A DNA stretch of 64,000 nt from Chelonobacter sp050613185. GTDB lineage: Bacteria; Pseudomonadota; Gammaproteobacteria; Enterobacterales; Pasteurellaceae. A program made the position numbers and the translations under genes. Where the stretch lies: the NCBI RefSeq assembly GCF_050613185.1, contig NZ_CP192511.1, positions 2,418,001-2,482,000 on the forward strand, given 5' to 3'. Of this stretch, positions 52,380 through 61,669 are shown in pieces. Numbering within the stretch: position 1 is the stretch's first letter; each line of letters starts with the position of its first letter. The notes below the pieces were generated by a model. That model had not been told where the DNA came from, did no database searches, and saw only the letters and a list, made by a program, of their open reading frames with translations.

Positions 52380-53669
52380 TTACTTGCCGATAAACGCCAA
52401 TCCGCCCATATACGGTTGCAACACACTTGGGATCGCAATTGAACCGTCGGCTTGTTGGTAATTTTCTAAAATCGCCACCAAAGTGCGTCCAACCGCCAAA
52501 CCCGAGCCGTTCAAGGTATGCACCAAACGGGTTTTCTTATCCCCTTTCATTCGGCAACGGGCTTGCATACGGCGCGCTTGGAAATCCCACATATTGGAAC
52601 AAGAGGAAATTTCACGGTAGGTATTTTGCGCCGGCAGCCACACTTCCAAATCGTAGGTTTTGCTTGAACCGAAGCCCATATCACCGCTGCACAGCAACAC
52701 TTTACGATAAGGCAAGCCCAACAGTTGCAACACTTTTTCCGCGTGCCCGGTTAACTCTTCCAATGCGTCCATCGATTTTTCCGGCGCAACGATTTGTACC
52801 ATTTCCACCTTGTCGAACTGGTGCATACGAATCAAACCGCGGGTATCACGTCCGTAAGATCCCGCCTCGGAGCGGAAACACGGCGTATGTGCCGTCATTT
52901 TGATCGGCAGTTGCTCTTCGTCTAAAATTTCACCGCGCACCAAATTCGTCACCGGCACTTCCGCAGTCGGGATCAACGCATACGGCTGCTCGCCTGCCAG
53001 CGCGGCAGTATGAAACAGATCTTCGCCGAATTTCGGTAATTGCCCCGTGCCGTATAGGGTTTCATGATTGACTAAATACGGCACATAGGTTTCCAAATAG
53101 CCGTGCTGTTCGGTGTGCAAATCCAACATAAACTGGCTCAACGCACGGTGCAATTTAGCAATCTGCCCTTTCATCACCACAAAACGCGCCCCCGCCAGTT
53201 TCACACCGGCGCCAAAATCCAAACCTTGCGCATTTTCACCCAGTGTGACGTGATCTTGCACCGTGAAATCATACTGTTTCGGCTCGCCCCAACGCAACAC
53301 TTCCAAATTATCCTGCTCGTCTTTCCCCAATGGCACTTCGTCCGCCGGGATATTCGGAATGTTCAGCGCGATTTGTTGCAATTCGCGCTGTACCGCCTCA
53401 AGTGCGGTTTTAGCTTGTTCCAATTCATTGCCCATTGAATCGACTTCCGCCAGCAACGTCTGAATATCTTCCCCGCGCGCTTTCGCTTGCCCGATACTTT
53501 TCGAACGGGCATTACGCTCCGCTTGCAAGGTTTCGGTTTTCACCTGCAACGCTTTACGCTGATCTTCCAGTTCGGTGATTTTCGCCGTATCCAAGTTAAA
53601 ATTTCGTCTGATTTTTAGTTTTTCAGCAGTTTCTGCCAGATTATTGCGCAATAAATTCGGATCAATCAT
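52380..53669 (-). CDS. serS: Seryl-tRNA synthetase
   Basis: This 429-residue class IIa synthetase charges tRNA-Ser and tRNA-Sec. An N-terminal antiparallel coiled coil (about 27-100, ITELEDQRKALQVKTETLQAERNARSKSIG) binds the tRNA arm. Motif 2 is CFRSEAGSYGRDTRGLIRMHQFDKVE, and motif 3 includes NGSGLAVGRTLVAILENYQ. The ATG at 53669 gives the family start MIDPNLLRNN; an upstream in-frame ATG at 53708 adds 13 unsupported residues. It is monocistronic. An uptake signal lies in the coiled-coil region. Confidence 0.97.
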   Translation of the reverse strand: MIDPNLLRNNLAETAEKLKIRRNFNLDTAKITELEDQRKALQVKTETLQAERNARSKSIGQAKARGEDIQTLLAEVDSMGNELEQAKTALEAVQRELQQIALNIPNIPADEVPLGKDEQDNLEVLRWGEPKQYDFTVQDHVTLGENAQGLDFGAGVKLAGARFVVMKGQIAKLHRALSQFMLDLHTEQHGYLETYVPYLVNHETLYGTGQLPKFGEDLFHTAALAGEQPYALIPTAEVPVTNLVRGEILDEEQLPIKMTAHTPCFRSEAGSYGRDTRGLIRMHQFDKVEMVQIVAPEKSMDALEELTGHAEKVLQLLGLPYRKVLLCSGDMGFGSSKTYDLEVWLPAQNTYREISSCSNMWDFQARRMQARCRMKGDKKTRLVHTLNGSGLAVGRTLVAILENYQQADGSIAIPSVLQPYMGGLAFIGK

Positions 53670-53978
53670 CTTAATTTGCCTGTGGTTTTTGTCTATGTGA
53701 AAGCGCACGGAATAACCGCACTTTGCCTAAAAATGAGGGTTATTTTAGCCCTTATTCCACTAAGTGACTAGTCTAAAATGGAAATTCTCATCTGAAGCAC
53801 GCTAAAACGCACAGCGAGTTTGATCCTCTCGTCTGCGATTATTCGATTTTCTGTGATCGACCTCACCAAATAGAGCAGTGGCAGTTTTTATTTTGACAAA
53901 ATTGACTACAATTAAATCAGCTTAATCGTTTTTTCTTATGTATAAAGCAATTCACCAAACCCAAAAGGAGTCATTATT
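53670..53978. other. 309-bp divergent region between serS and the DUF4432 gene
   Basis: No gene is seen. A CRP-like site is at 53852-53867 (TGTGATCGACCTCACC) and a -10-like TACAAT at 53907-53912, placing the CRP centre about 60 bp before the expected start of transcription, the class I spacing. An uptake signal lies at 53717-53725. Confidence 0.5.
53852..53867 (+). promoter_or_regulatory. CRP-like site upstream of the DUF4432 gene
   Basis: TGTGA-TCGACC-TCACC matches the CRP consensus TGTGA-N6-TCACA at nine of ten core positions. It is 112 bp before the start codon of the first gene of the carbon-use block. Confidence 0.5.
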
Positions 53979-55187
53979 ATGAAGCGTTCACTTATTGCAA
54001 TCACCTTGCTTTCCTTATTAGCCACCCCGGCAATCGCTAAAGAGTTTGTTATCACAGATGCCCAAGCCGGCACGGATGTGGGGAATTGGAGTATTGATAA
54101 TAAAGCGTTGGGGATCGACAAAACGTTTAGTGTCAAACAACGCGTGCTACACGGTGGCAAACAAGAAGGCGTGCGCGTGATTGATATCGATAACGGAGTG
54201 ATGACAATTACCCTGATTCCAACGCGTGGTATGGATATTTTCGAAGTCAAGAGCGGTGATATCCGCTTGGGCTGGGATTCGCCGGTAAAAGAAATCGTCA
54301 ACCCTGCTTTTATCGAATTGGAAAGCCGCAACGGCTTGGGCTGGCTGGACGGCTTTAATGAAATGATGGTGCGCTGCGGCTTTGAATGGACCGGACATCC
54401 GGGAATTGACGATGACGGACAGTTGCTCAGTCTGCACGGTCGCGCCGGTAACACCCCGGCTTCAACCGTAATTGTCGATATTGCCGACGAAGCGCCTTAC
54501 ACCATTACGGTCAAAGGTTCGGTATATGAGAAAACCTTCAAGAAAAACGACTATGAAGTGTGGGCGGGCTTGAGTGTGGTACCGGGCGAAAAATCGTTTG
54601 CATTGCACGATGAACTGACCAATCTGGGCGATTATGAAAACGAATACCAAATCATTTATCACAGCAACTACGGACAACCGTTGTTGGAAGACGGCGCCAA
54701 ATTCAGTGCCGCAATCAAAGAGGTTTCACCGTTTAACCAACGTGCCGTCGGCGAAATGAAAACCTGGAACCAATATGCCGGTCCAACCGTTGATTATGAT
54801 GAAACCGTGTATAACATCGTGCCTTACGCCGATGCCAACGGCAAAACGCTAGCGATGCTGGAAAACAAAGCCGGTGATAAAGGTATCGCCGTCGGGTTTG
54901 ACGTAGAACAATTGCCGGTGCTGACCATGTGGAAAAACACTGACACCTTGAAACAAGGCTATGTCACCGGGATCGAACCGGGCACCAGCTACGCGTATAA
55001 CCGCAAATACCAACGCGATCTAGGCTTAGTGCCGAAAATCAAAGCCGGTGAAACTAAAAAATTCGATCTGACTTTCACCATTTTGGACAGCAAAGAAGCG
55101 GTACAGAAAGCGGCACAAGCTATCGCTGATATTCAAGGTGATCGCGAAATTACCGTGCTGGAAACGCCATTGGTGAAATTGCCTTAA
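53979..55187 (+). CDS. DUF4432-family aldose-1-epimerase-like protein, exported
   Basis: The product has 402 residues. A signal peptide (MKRSLIAITLLSLLATPAIA, cleavage after AIA) sends it to the periplasm. The rest resembles the DUF4432/galactose-mutarotase-like beta-sandwich: IPTRGMDIFEVKSGDIRLGWDSP, GLGWLDGFNEMMVRCGFEW, LHGRAGNTPAS, IIYHSNYGQPLLEDG and GIEPGTSYAYNRKYQRDLG. Conserved His (HGR, HSN) and Glu (GIEPG) residues match the mutarotase active-site pattern. The sugar is unknown. It precedes aldA by about 200 bp, with a terminator between, so they are separate units, but proximity to lactaldehyde and lactate genes suggests a deoxy-sugar or related substrate. Confidence 0.82.
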   Translation: MKRSLIAITLLSLLATPAIAKEFVITDAQAGTDVGNWSIDNKALGIDKTFSVKQRVLHGGKQEGVRVIDIDNGVMTITLIPTRGMDIFEVKSGDIRLGWDSPVKEIVNPAFIELESRNGLGWLDGFNEMMVRCGFEWTGHPGIDDDGQLLSLHGRAGNTPASTVIVDIADEAPYTITVKGSVYEKTFKKNDYEVWAGLSVVPGEKSFALHDELTNLGDYENEYQIIYHSNYGQPLLEDGAKFSAAIKEVSPFNQRAVGEMKTWNQYAGPTVDYDETVYNIVPYADANGKTLAMLENKAGDKGIAVGFDVEQLPVLTMWKNTDTLKQGYVTGIEPGTSYAYNRKYQRDLGLVPKIKAGETKKFDLTFTILDSKEAVQKAAQAIADIQGDREITVLETPLVKLP

Positions 55188-55206
55188 TGACCTCTTCTCC
55201 CTCATT

Positions 55207-55237
55207 ATCAAGGCGCTATTTGGCGCCTTGATTTTTT
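55207..55237 (+). terminator. Rho-independent terminator after the DUF4432 gene
   Basis: ATCAAGGCGC (55207-55216) pairs with GCGCCTTGAT (55223-55232), followed by TTTTT. It is strong. Confidence 0.93.
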
Positions 55238-55385
55238 CGGCTAACGCTATCATACGGATAAAATGTTACTTTTTTGCTAATTAATTGTTGTTTTTGTGAA
55301 CTTTGACACCTTATTGATACTGAAAATAGGTTATATTTGAAACGCTTTACACCATTTCTTTTCCTATCAACCTAGCGAGGTGCCT

Positions 55386-56840
55386 ATGACAATCTCAGCA
55401 GTCAAAAAACTAGCAATGTATATTAACGGCGAATTTGTTACTGATTTTAACGGAATTTATCGTGATGTGTTAAACCCGGCAACCGAAGAAGTGATCGCGC
55501 ACGAGCCGAAAGGCGGAACCGCCGAAGTCGATTTGGCCGTCGCCGCCGCCAAACAAGCGCAAACCGAATGGGAACAAACCCCGGCGGTGCAACGCGGTGC
55601 GTATTTACGCAAAATCGCGCAAGGCATTCGCGCAAGAGAACAGGAATTGACTGATACCATTGTTGCCGAAGGTGGGAAAACCAAAGAACTGGCGCAAGTG
55701 GAAGTGTTATTCACCGCCGATTATCTGGATTACCAAGCGGAATGGGCACGCCGCTACGAAGGCGAAATCATTCAAAGTGATCGGTCGAACGAGAATATTT
55801 TCCTGTTTAAACGTCCGCACGGTGTGGTTGCCGGCATTTTGCCGTGGAATTTCCCGTTTTTCCTCATCGCGCGTAAAATGGGGCCGGCGCTGTTGACCGG
55901 CAATACCATTGTGATCAAACCCTCCAGCGTCACCCCGATTAATACTTATATTTTTGCCGAAATCGCCCATGCCGCCGGTCTGCCGAAAGGGGTTTTTAAC
56001 GTGGTCAACGGCGCAGGCGCAGAGATCGGCAACCACTTGGCACAACATCCGCAAGTCGATTTGGTCAGCCTGACCGGCTCGGTCGAAGCCGGGCGCCAAG
56101 TGATGATTGCCGCCGCACAAAATATTACCAAGGTATCCTTGGAATTGGGCGGCAAAGCTCCTGCAATCGTATTGAAAGACGCGGATTTGGATCTGGCGGT
56201 CAAATCCATCGTGGCTTCACGCGTGATTAACAGCGGGCAAGTGTGCAATTGCGCCGAGCGGGTTTATGTACATCAAGACGTACACGACGCTTTTGTCGGC
56301 AAATTGACTGCCGCCATGCAGCAAGTGCGGTTCGGCAATCCTGCAACCGCGCAAGATAACCTGGATATGGGGCCGCTGGTCGAAAAAAGAGCGGTTGACG
56401 CCGTTGCCGCCAAAGTGGAAAAAGCCGTCAGCCAAGGGGCTACCCTGCATTTGGGCGGAAAGCGCCCGCAACAAAAAGGCTTTTTCTTTGAACCGACCAT
56501 TTTGACCAACGTGAAAAATGACATGGACATCATGCACGAAGAAACTTTCGGTCCGGTGCTGCCGGTTGCCACCTTCGCCACATTAGACGAGGCGGTTGCA
56601 ATGGCAAATAACAGCGTCTTCGGCTTGACCAGCTCGGTTTATACCGAAAGCCTGAATGACGCGTTTTATGTCACCCGCCGCTTACAATTTGGTGAAACTT
56701 ACATCAACCGCGAAAACTTTGAAGCAATGCAAGGTTTCCATGCCGGCTGGAAGCAATCCGGGATCGGCGGTGCCGACGGAAAACACGGACTGGAAGAATA
56801 TTTACTGACTCAAATGGTGTATTTACAAACCCCTCGCTAA
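55386..56840 (+). CDS. aldA: Lactaldehyde/glycolaldehyde dehydrogenase AldA
   Basis: This 484-residue NAD-dependent aldehyde dehydrogenase oxidises L-lactaldehyde to L-lactate. The catalytic Cys287 is in INSGQVCNCAERVYVH, the signature of E. coli AldA, and the general base Glu253 in SLELGGKAPA. The cofactor-binding PWNFPFFLIARKMGPAL and GSVEAGRQ are present. The ATG at 55386 follows GCGAGG; a GTG six bases earlier is also in frame. It is monocistronic, closed by an uptake-signal terminator. L-lactate produced can be used by the lutABC genes downstream. Confidence 0.94.
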   Translation: MTISAVKKLAMYINGEFVTDFNGIYRDVLNPATEEVIAHEPKGGTAEVDLAVAAAKQAQTEWEQTPAVQRGAYLRKIAQGIRAREQELTDTIVAEGGKTKELAQVEVLFTADYLDYQAEWARRYEGEIIQSDRSNENIFLFKRPHGVVAGILPWNFPFFLIARKMGPALLTGNTIVIKPSSVTPINTYIFAEIAHAAGLPKGVFNVVNGAGAEIGNHLAQHPQVDLVSLTGSVEAGRQVMIAAAQNITKVSLELGGKAPAIVLKDADLDLAVKSIVASRVINSGQVCNCAERVYVHQDVHDAFVGKLTAAMQQVRFGNPATAQDNLDMGPLVEKRAVDAVAAKVEKAVSQGATLHLGGKRPQQKGFFFEPTILTNVKNDMDIMHEETFGPVLPVATFATLDEAVAMANNSVFGLTSSVYTESLNDAFYVTRRLQFGETYINRENFEAMQGFHAGWKQSGIGGADGKHGLEEYLLTQMVYLQTPR

Positions 56841-56864
56841 TACTGATTGAGTACTCCTTTATCC

Positions 56865-56906
56865 AACCGCACTTGGTATAACAAACCGATCAAAGTGCGG
56901 TTTTTT
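56865..56906 (+). terminator. Uptake-signal terminator after aldA
   Basis: AACCGCACTT (56865-56874) pairs with AAGTGCGGTT (56893-56902), followed by TTTT. This is a classic inverted uptake-signal pair with a T run. Confidence 0.88.
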
Positions 56907-56974
56907 ACCGTGCAATTGTTTAAATTTAAAGCAACCTGTTGAAACCACTCCATTTCTAGCTATTTTAATCACAA

Positions 56975-56996
56975 AATTGCGATCTATATCACAATT
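56975..56996. promoter_or_regulatory. CRP site upstream of lctP
   Basis: The core TGCGA-TCTATA-TCACA within AATT...AATT is a near-perfect CRP palindrome. A -10 like TATAAC lies at 57018-57023, giving class II-like spacing. It predicts control of lactate uptake and oxidation by cAMP-CRP. Confidence 0.75.
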
Positions 56997-57099
56997 CATT
57001 TTCTTTTATTACATTAATATAACACCCTGCAATAGCAATGTTATATTTATGGTTATTTCTTAACATTTCTCTTTTTTATATAACCCAAGGACTTTTATA

Positions 57100-58680
57100 A
57101 TGGCTTTAACACTCAGTCTTTTTCCGATCGTTTTGCTTATCTATCTAATGGTGAAACGAAACAGCATGCCTTCTTACATCGCCCTTCCTCTAATCGCCTT
57201 ATTGGTTTATGTTTTACAATTAACTTATTTTGAGCAAGATTTCACCCTGCTCAACGCCAATGTGATTTCCGGGATTATTTCCACCCAAACGCCGGTTACG
57301 ATTATTTTCGGTGCGATTCTTTTTAACCGCATGATGGAAATTTCCGGTGCGATTAATGTGCTGCGTCGTTGGTTATCGAATATCAACCCGAATCCTGTTG
57401 CGCAATTAATGATTATCGGTTGGGCGTTTGCCTTTATGATTGAGGGTGCTTCCGGTTTTGGTACGCCTGCCGCGATTGCCGCGCCAATTCTGGTCGGTTT
57501 GGGTTTTAATCCGATTAAAGTTGCGGTCTTTGCGTTAGTGATGAACTCAGTGCCGGTTTCGTTCGGCGCCGTCGGTACGCCGACTTGGTTCGGATTTGCC
57601 CCGTTGAATCTGGGGGAAGATGTGTTGCTGGATATCGGGTATAAAAGCGCCTTGATCCACTTCTTCGCCGGCTTAGTCGTTCCGGTGATTGCGTTACGCT
57701 TTGTGACCACATGGCAAGAAATCCGCAAAAACATACTGTTTATTTACCTGTGTATTCTGGCGTGTACCGTACCTTACCTGCTACTTGCCAGCGTAAACTA
57801 TGAATTCCCGTCTTTAGTGGGCGGCGCCGTCGGCTTGTTAATTTCCATTTTGTTGGCAAATAAAGGCATTGGCTTGGCAAAAGGCGAGCAACATGACATG
57901 CAGGATCCGGTTTCCGCGGCAACCGTCTTTAAAGCGATGTTGCCAACCATGATGTTGATTGTCATTCTGATTGTCACCCGTATCCACCAATTAGGTATCA
58001 AAGCCCTACTGAACGACGCCACCACCTGGTTTAGCGTTTCGCTGGGTCATTTCGGGCAATTTGAAGTCAGCCGCGCGTTGATTCTTTCCCTGAAAAACAT
58101 TTTGGGACAAGGCGTCAGCGACAGTTATAAAACCCTGTATGTACCGTCTCTGATTCCATTTATTGTGACGGTATTCATTTCTTTATTCTTGTTCAAAGTC
58201 AAAGCTTCGGACAGCAAACTGATTTTCTCCAGCACCTTTAAGCAAACCAAAAAACCGTTTTTTGCCTTAATCGGCGCCTTGATCATGGTCAAATTGATGT
58301 TGGTCGGCGGCGAAAATTCGATGGTGCAAACAATCGGACGCGATTTTGCCGCGGCAACCGGCGCGAACTGGACTTATTTTTCAGCCTATTTAGGCGCTAT
58401 CGGTTCTTTCTTCTCCGGATCAAACACCGTATCCAATTTAACCTTTGGCGGCATCCAATATTCGATTGCGCAAACTACCGCACTTTCCATTCCGTTGACC
58501 TTGGCGCTGCAATCCGTCGGCGGCGCAATGGGAAATATGGTGTGTATTAATAATGTGATCGCCGTTTGTTCAGTGTTGGATGTTAAAAATCAAGAAGGCG
58601 CAATTATCAAGAAAACCGTTATTCCAATGGTAATTTACGGTATTATAGCCGCACTGGTCGCAACCCTGATTTTATCTTAG
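57100..58680 (+). CDS. lctP: L-lactate permease
   Basis: This 526-residue inner-membrane proton symporter has about 12-14 transmembrane segments. Family segments are IEGASGFGTPAAIAAPILVGLGF, SVPVSFGAVGTPTWFG, GAIGSFFSGSNTVSNLTFGG and LQSVGGAMGNMVCINNVIAV. The length matches LctP/LldP (about 530-550). It is the first gene of lctP-lutA-lutB-lutC; lutA starts 49 bp later. A CRP site lies upstream. Confidence 0.95.
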   Translation: MALTLSLFPIVLLIYLMVKRNSMPSYIALPLIALLVYVLQLTYFEQDFTLLNANVISGIISTQTPVTIIFGAILFNRMMEISGAINVLRRWLSNINPNPVAQLMIIGWAFAFMIEGASGFGTPAAIAAPILVGLGFNPIKVAVFALVMNSVPVSFGAVGTPTWFGFAPLNLGEDVLLDIGYKSALIHFFAGLVVPVIALRFVTTWQEIRKNILFIYLCILACTVPYLLLASVNYEFPSLVGGAVGLLISILLANKGIGLAKGEQHDMQDPVSAATVFKAMLPTMMLIVILIVTRIHQLGIKALLNDATTWFSVSLGHFGQFEVSRALILSLKNILGQGVSDSYKTLYVPSLIPFIVTVFISLFLFKVKASDSKLIFSSTFKQTKKPFFALIGALIMVKLMLVGGENSMVQTIGRDFAAATGANWTYFSAYLGAIGSFFSGSNTVSNLTFGGIQYSIAQTTALSIPLTLALQSVGGAMGNMVCINNVIAVCSVLDVKNQEGAIIKKTVIPMVIYGIIAALVATLILS

Positions 58681-58729
58681 TTTTTTCTGCTGCCGATATT
58701 CGGCAGCAACTTATCTTGTTGGAGTATCA

Positions 58730-59449
58730 ATGAACGTTAATTTTTATGTCACCTGCATTGCAGATGCACTAAAAGCCAATGTCGCCAAGCAGAGCGTGTT
58801 GTTATTAGAACAGCTCGGCTGTGACATCACTTTTCTGGAAAAACAGGGTTGTTGCGGGCAACCCGCCCTCAACAGCGGTTATAGCAAACAAGCCATTCCC
58901 GCTATCAAAAACCTGATTACCACTTTTGAAGCCAATGACTACCCGATCGTCGCACCGGCGGGATCCTGCGTCTATGCGATCAAAACCTATGCCGATTATC
59001 TGCAAGACGAACCGGAATGGGCGGCAAGAGCGGTCAAACTTGCCGATCGTTTTCATGATCTGACCGATTTTATCGTCAATAAAATCGGACAAACCGATGT
59101 CGGCGCCAAATTGGACGGCAAGGCGGTGTATCACCCGTCCTGTAGCCTGTTCCGCAAATTGGGCGTGGTCGATGAACCGGTTAAACTCTTGCAACAAGTA
59201 CAAGGCTTGGAATTGCTGCCGATTCAAAATCAAACCACCTGCTGCGGCTTCGGCGGCACGTTCTCGGTGAAAATGGCGGAAATTTCCGGCGAAATGGTGA
59301 CGGAAAAAACCGAACATATCCGCGAAGTGCAGCCGGATTACCTGATCGGCGCCGATGTCAGTTGTTTGATCAATATCGGCGGTCGCCTGAAACGCGAAGG
59401 CAGCCCGATCAAAGTCATGCATATTGCCGAAGTGTTGATGAGTCGTTAA
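58730..59449 (+). CDS. lutA: L-lactate oxidation complex, iron-sulfur subunit LutA (YkgE)
   Basis: This 239-residue protein has two CCG domains: CCGQPALNSGY near residue 41 and TTCCGFGGTFSVK near 167, with additional cysteines in AGSCVY and PSCSLFRK that complete cysteine-rich cluster sites. LutABC catalyses L-lactate to pyruvate oxidation in the cytoplasm or at the membrane, independent of LldD. The order lutA-lutB-lutC behind a lactate permease is canonical. It starts after TTGGAGTATCA and is 10 bp from lutB. Confidence 0.94.
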   Translation: MNVNFYVTCIADALKANVAKQSVLLLEQLGCDITFLEKQGCCGQPALNSGYSKQAIPAIKNLITTFEANDYPIVAPAGSCVYAIKTYADYLQDEPEWAARAVKLADRFHDLTDFIVNKIGQTDVGAKLDGKAVYHPSCSLFRKLGVVDEPVKLLQQVQGLELLPIQNQTTCCGFGGTFSVKMAEISGEMVTEKTEHIREVQPDYLIGADVSCLINIGGRLKREGSPIKVMHIAEVLMSR

Positions 59450-59459
59450 GGAGGAAACC

Positions 59460-60863
59460 ATGTCATTAAGAACCAGCGATATTCCGTTTAAAGAGCGGCT
59501 TAACGATGAAATTCACAACGAAGTAATGCGCAAAGCCGTGGTGATGGCACAAGAGCGTATCGGCGCCAACCGCCAAAAAATGGTCGACGAATTGGGACAT
59601 TGGGAAGAGTGGCGCGAACAAGCGAAAGCCATTCGTAACCATGTTCTGCAAAATCTGGACGCGTATTTGTACCAGCTATCTGAAAAAGTGACGGCAAACG
59701 GCGGACATATCTATTTCGCCAACACCGCACAAGACGCCACCGATTACATCAAAAAAATCGCCCGTGAAAAACAGGCGAAAAAAGTGGTGAAATCCAAATC
59801 GATGGTGACCGAAGAAATCGGCTTGAATCATGTACTGGAAGCGGAAAATATCAAGGTGATCGAAAGCGATTTAGGCGAATACATTTTGCAACTTGCCGGA
59901 GACAAACCGTCGCATATCGTGGTGCCGGCAATTCATAAAGATCGCCACCAAATCCGCAAAGTGCTGCACGAAAAACTGGGCTATCAAGGCGAAGCCACGC
60001 CGGAAGAGATGACGCTGTTTATCCGTCAGGCAATCCGCAAAGATTTTCTCGAAGCAGACATCGGTATCAGCGGCTGTAACTTTGCCGTTGCCGAAACCGG
60101 TAGCGTTTGCTTGGTTACCAATGAAGGGAATTTACGTCTTGCCACCACCCTGCCGAAAACCCATATTGCGGTGATGGGCATGGAGCGTTTGGCGCCGACC
60201 TTTGAAGAAGTGGACGTATTAATCACCCTACTGGCACGAAGTGCGGTCGGCGCCCGTCTGACCAGTTATAACACTTGGCTGACCGGTCCGCGTTTAGCGG
60301 GTGAAACCGACGGGCCGGAAGAGTTTCATCTGGTGATTGTCGATAATGGTCGTTCCAAAGCGCTCGGCAGCGAATTCAACGATATTTTGCGTTGTATCCG
60401 TTGCGGCGCCTGTTTGAACGTTTGCCCGGCGTACCGTCAAATGGGCGGACACAGCTACGGCTCGATTTATCCGGGACCAATCGGTTCGGTACTGTCGCCG
60501 ATTTTGGGCGGTTATGAAGATTTTAAAGATCTGCCGTATGCCTGCTCGCTTTGCACCGCTTGTAACCAAGTCTGCCCGGTAAAAATTCCGCTGGCAAACC
60601 TGTTGCTGAAACATCGCGGCAAAATGGTGGAACAAGGCATTACCCCGACCATGGAAAAACTGTCTGTACGTATGTTTACCCTTGCTAATAATCATTCCGC
60701 ACTGTGGAAAGTCGGCATGAATATCGGCGCAAAACTGAGCAAAAAGCTGATTAAAAACGGCAAAGCCCCATTGAATATCGGCGCCATTTCCGAATGGACC
60801 AAAGCACGCGATTTGCCGGATGCCGAAGGCGAAAGCTTCCGTCAATGGTTTAAAAATCGCTAG
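59460..60863 (+). CDS. lutB: L-lactate oxidation complex, iron-sulfur subunit LutB (YkgF)
   Basis: This 467-residue protein has an N-terminal LUD domain (HIYFANTAQDATDYIKKIA... GCNFAVAETGSVCLVTNEGN) and a C-terminal pair of 4Fe-4S clusters: CIRCGACLNVCPAY (about 309-322) and CSLCTACNQVCPV (about 359-371). This is the canonical LutB architecture. AAGGAGG precedes the ATG. An uptake signal lies in the middle of the gene. Confidence 0.95.
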   Translation: MSLRTSDIPFKERLNDEIHNEVMRKAVVMAQERIGANRQKMVDELGHWEEWREQAKAIRNHVLQNLDAYLYQLSEKVTANGGHIYFANTAQDATDYIKKIAREKQAKKVVKSKSMVTEEIGLNHVLEAENIKVIESDLGEYILQLAGDKPSHIVVPAIHKDRHQIRKVLHEKLGYQGEATPEEMTLFIRQAIRKDFLEADIGISGCNFAVAETGSVCLVTNEGNLRLATTLPKTHIAVMGMERLAPTFEEVDVLITLLARSAVGARLTSYNTWLTGPRLAGETDGPEEFHLVIVDNGRSKALGSEFNDILRCIRCGACLNVCPAYRQMGGHSYGSIYPGPIGSVLSPILGGYEDFKDLPYACSLCTACNQVCPVKIPLANLLLKHRGKMVEQGITPTMEKLSVRMFTLANNHSALWKVGMNIGAKLSKKLIKNGKAPLNIGAISEWTKARDLPDAEGESFRQWFKNR

Positions 60864-60893
60864 GATGTGGGACTGGAATTCAAGGAAAACACT

Positions 60894-61598
60894 ATGTTAG
60901 ATCAACAAAACAGACAACAATTTTTAGACCGTTTAGCCACACAGCTGGGCAGACCTTTGCGTCAAGAAGTGGTCGGCAATTACCAAACCGTGACGCAACA
61001 ACCGACCACCCGTTTGACCGAGTTGGATGATGAGCAACGCTGTGCCGAATTCATCAAGGTTGCCACCGAAGTGATGGCGGTGGAATGCGTCGTCACCACC
61101 CGCGCCCAAGCGGCAACCGCACTTTTAGAGCTGTGTGACAAACTGCAAGGCGGCGAGGTGATTCTCAACGATGATCCGCGCCTAAACGAATTCGGCTTGA
61201 CCCAAGCGGTGCAAAGCCGTTATACCACCCACATTTGGTCAGCCGAAACCGGCGAGCAAAACCGCACTTTTGCCGAAAAAGCCAATATCGGCATTGTCTT
61301 CGCCGAATACGGTCTAACCGAATCGGGCGGTATCGTGCTATATTCCTCCGCCGAACGCGGTCGCTCAACCAGTCTACTGCCGCAAATCTCGATTGCGGTC
61401 GTGAAAAAAAGCACGATCCTACCGCGTGTGGCACAACTGGCAACCGTCCTGCAGCAAAAAGCCCAACAAGGCGAACGCATGCCGTCTTGCGTCAACATCA
61501 TCTCCGGTCCAAGTGCCACCGCCGACATAGAACTGGTCAAAGTCATCGGCGTCCACGGCCCGATTAAACAGGTTTATCTGATTATCGAAGATTGTTAA
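60894..61598 (+). CDS. lutC: L-lactate oxidation complex subunit LutC (YkgG)
   Basis: This 234-residue LUD-domain protein shows VFAEYGLTESGGIVLYSS and the terminal GPSATADIELVKVIGVHGP, both characteristic of LutC/YkgG. The ATG at 60894 follows AAGGAAAAC; an in-frame start at 60867 overlaps only linker sequence and lacks a good ribosome site. It is the last gene of the lctP-lutABC operon. Two uptake signals lie inside. Confidence 0.94.
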   Translation: MLDQQNRQQFLDRLATQLGRPLRQEVVGNYQTVTQQPTTRLTELDDEQRCAEFIKVATEVMAVECVVTTRAQAATALLELCDKLQGGEVILNDDPRLNEFGLTQAVQSRYTTHIWSAETGEQNRTFAEKANIGIVFAEYGLTESGGIVLYSSAERGRSTSLLPQISIAVVKKSTILPRVAQLATVLQQKAQQGERMPSCVNIISGPSATADIELVKVIGVHGPIKQVYLIIEDC

Positions 61599-61623
61599 TC
61601 ATTCCGGCTAACTTATAAGATGA

Positions 61624-61653
61624 AAATGCGTTTTCCAAGAGGAAAGCGCATTT
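61624..61653 (+). terminator. Hairpin after lutC
   Basis: AAATGCGTTTTCC (61624-61636) pairs with GGAAAGCGCATTT (61641-61653) with one mismatch around a four-base loop. The T tail is weak (part of the stem), so termination is probable but not certain. Confidence 0.6.
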
Positions 61654-61669
61654 GAGATTGCTGACAAAC

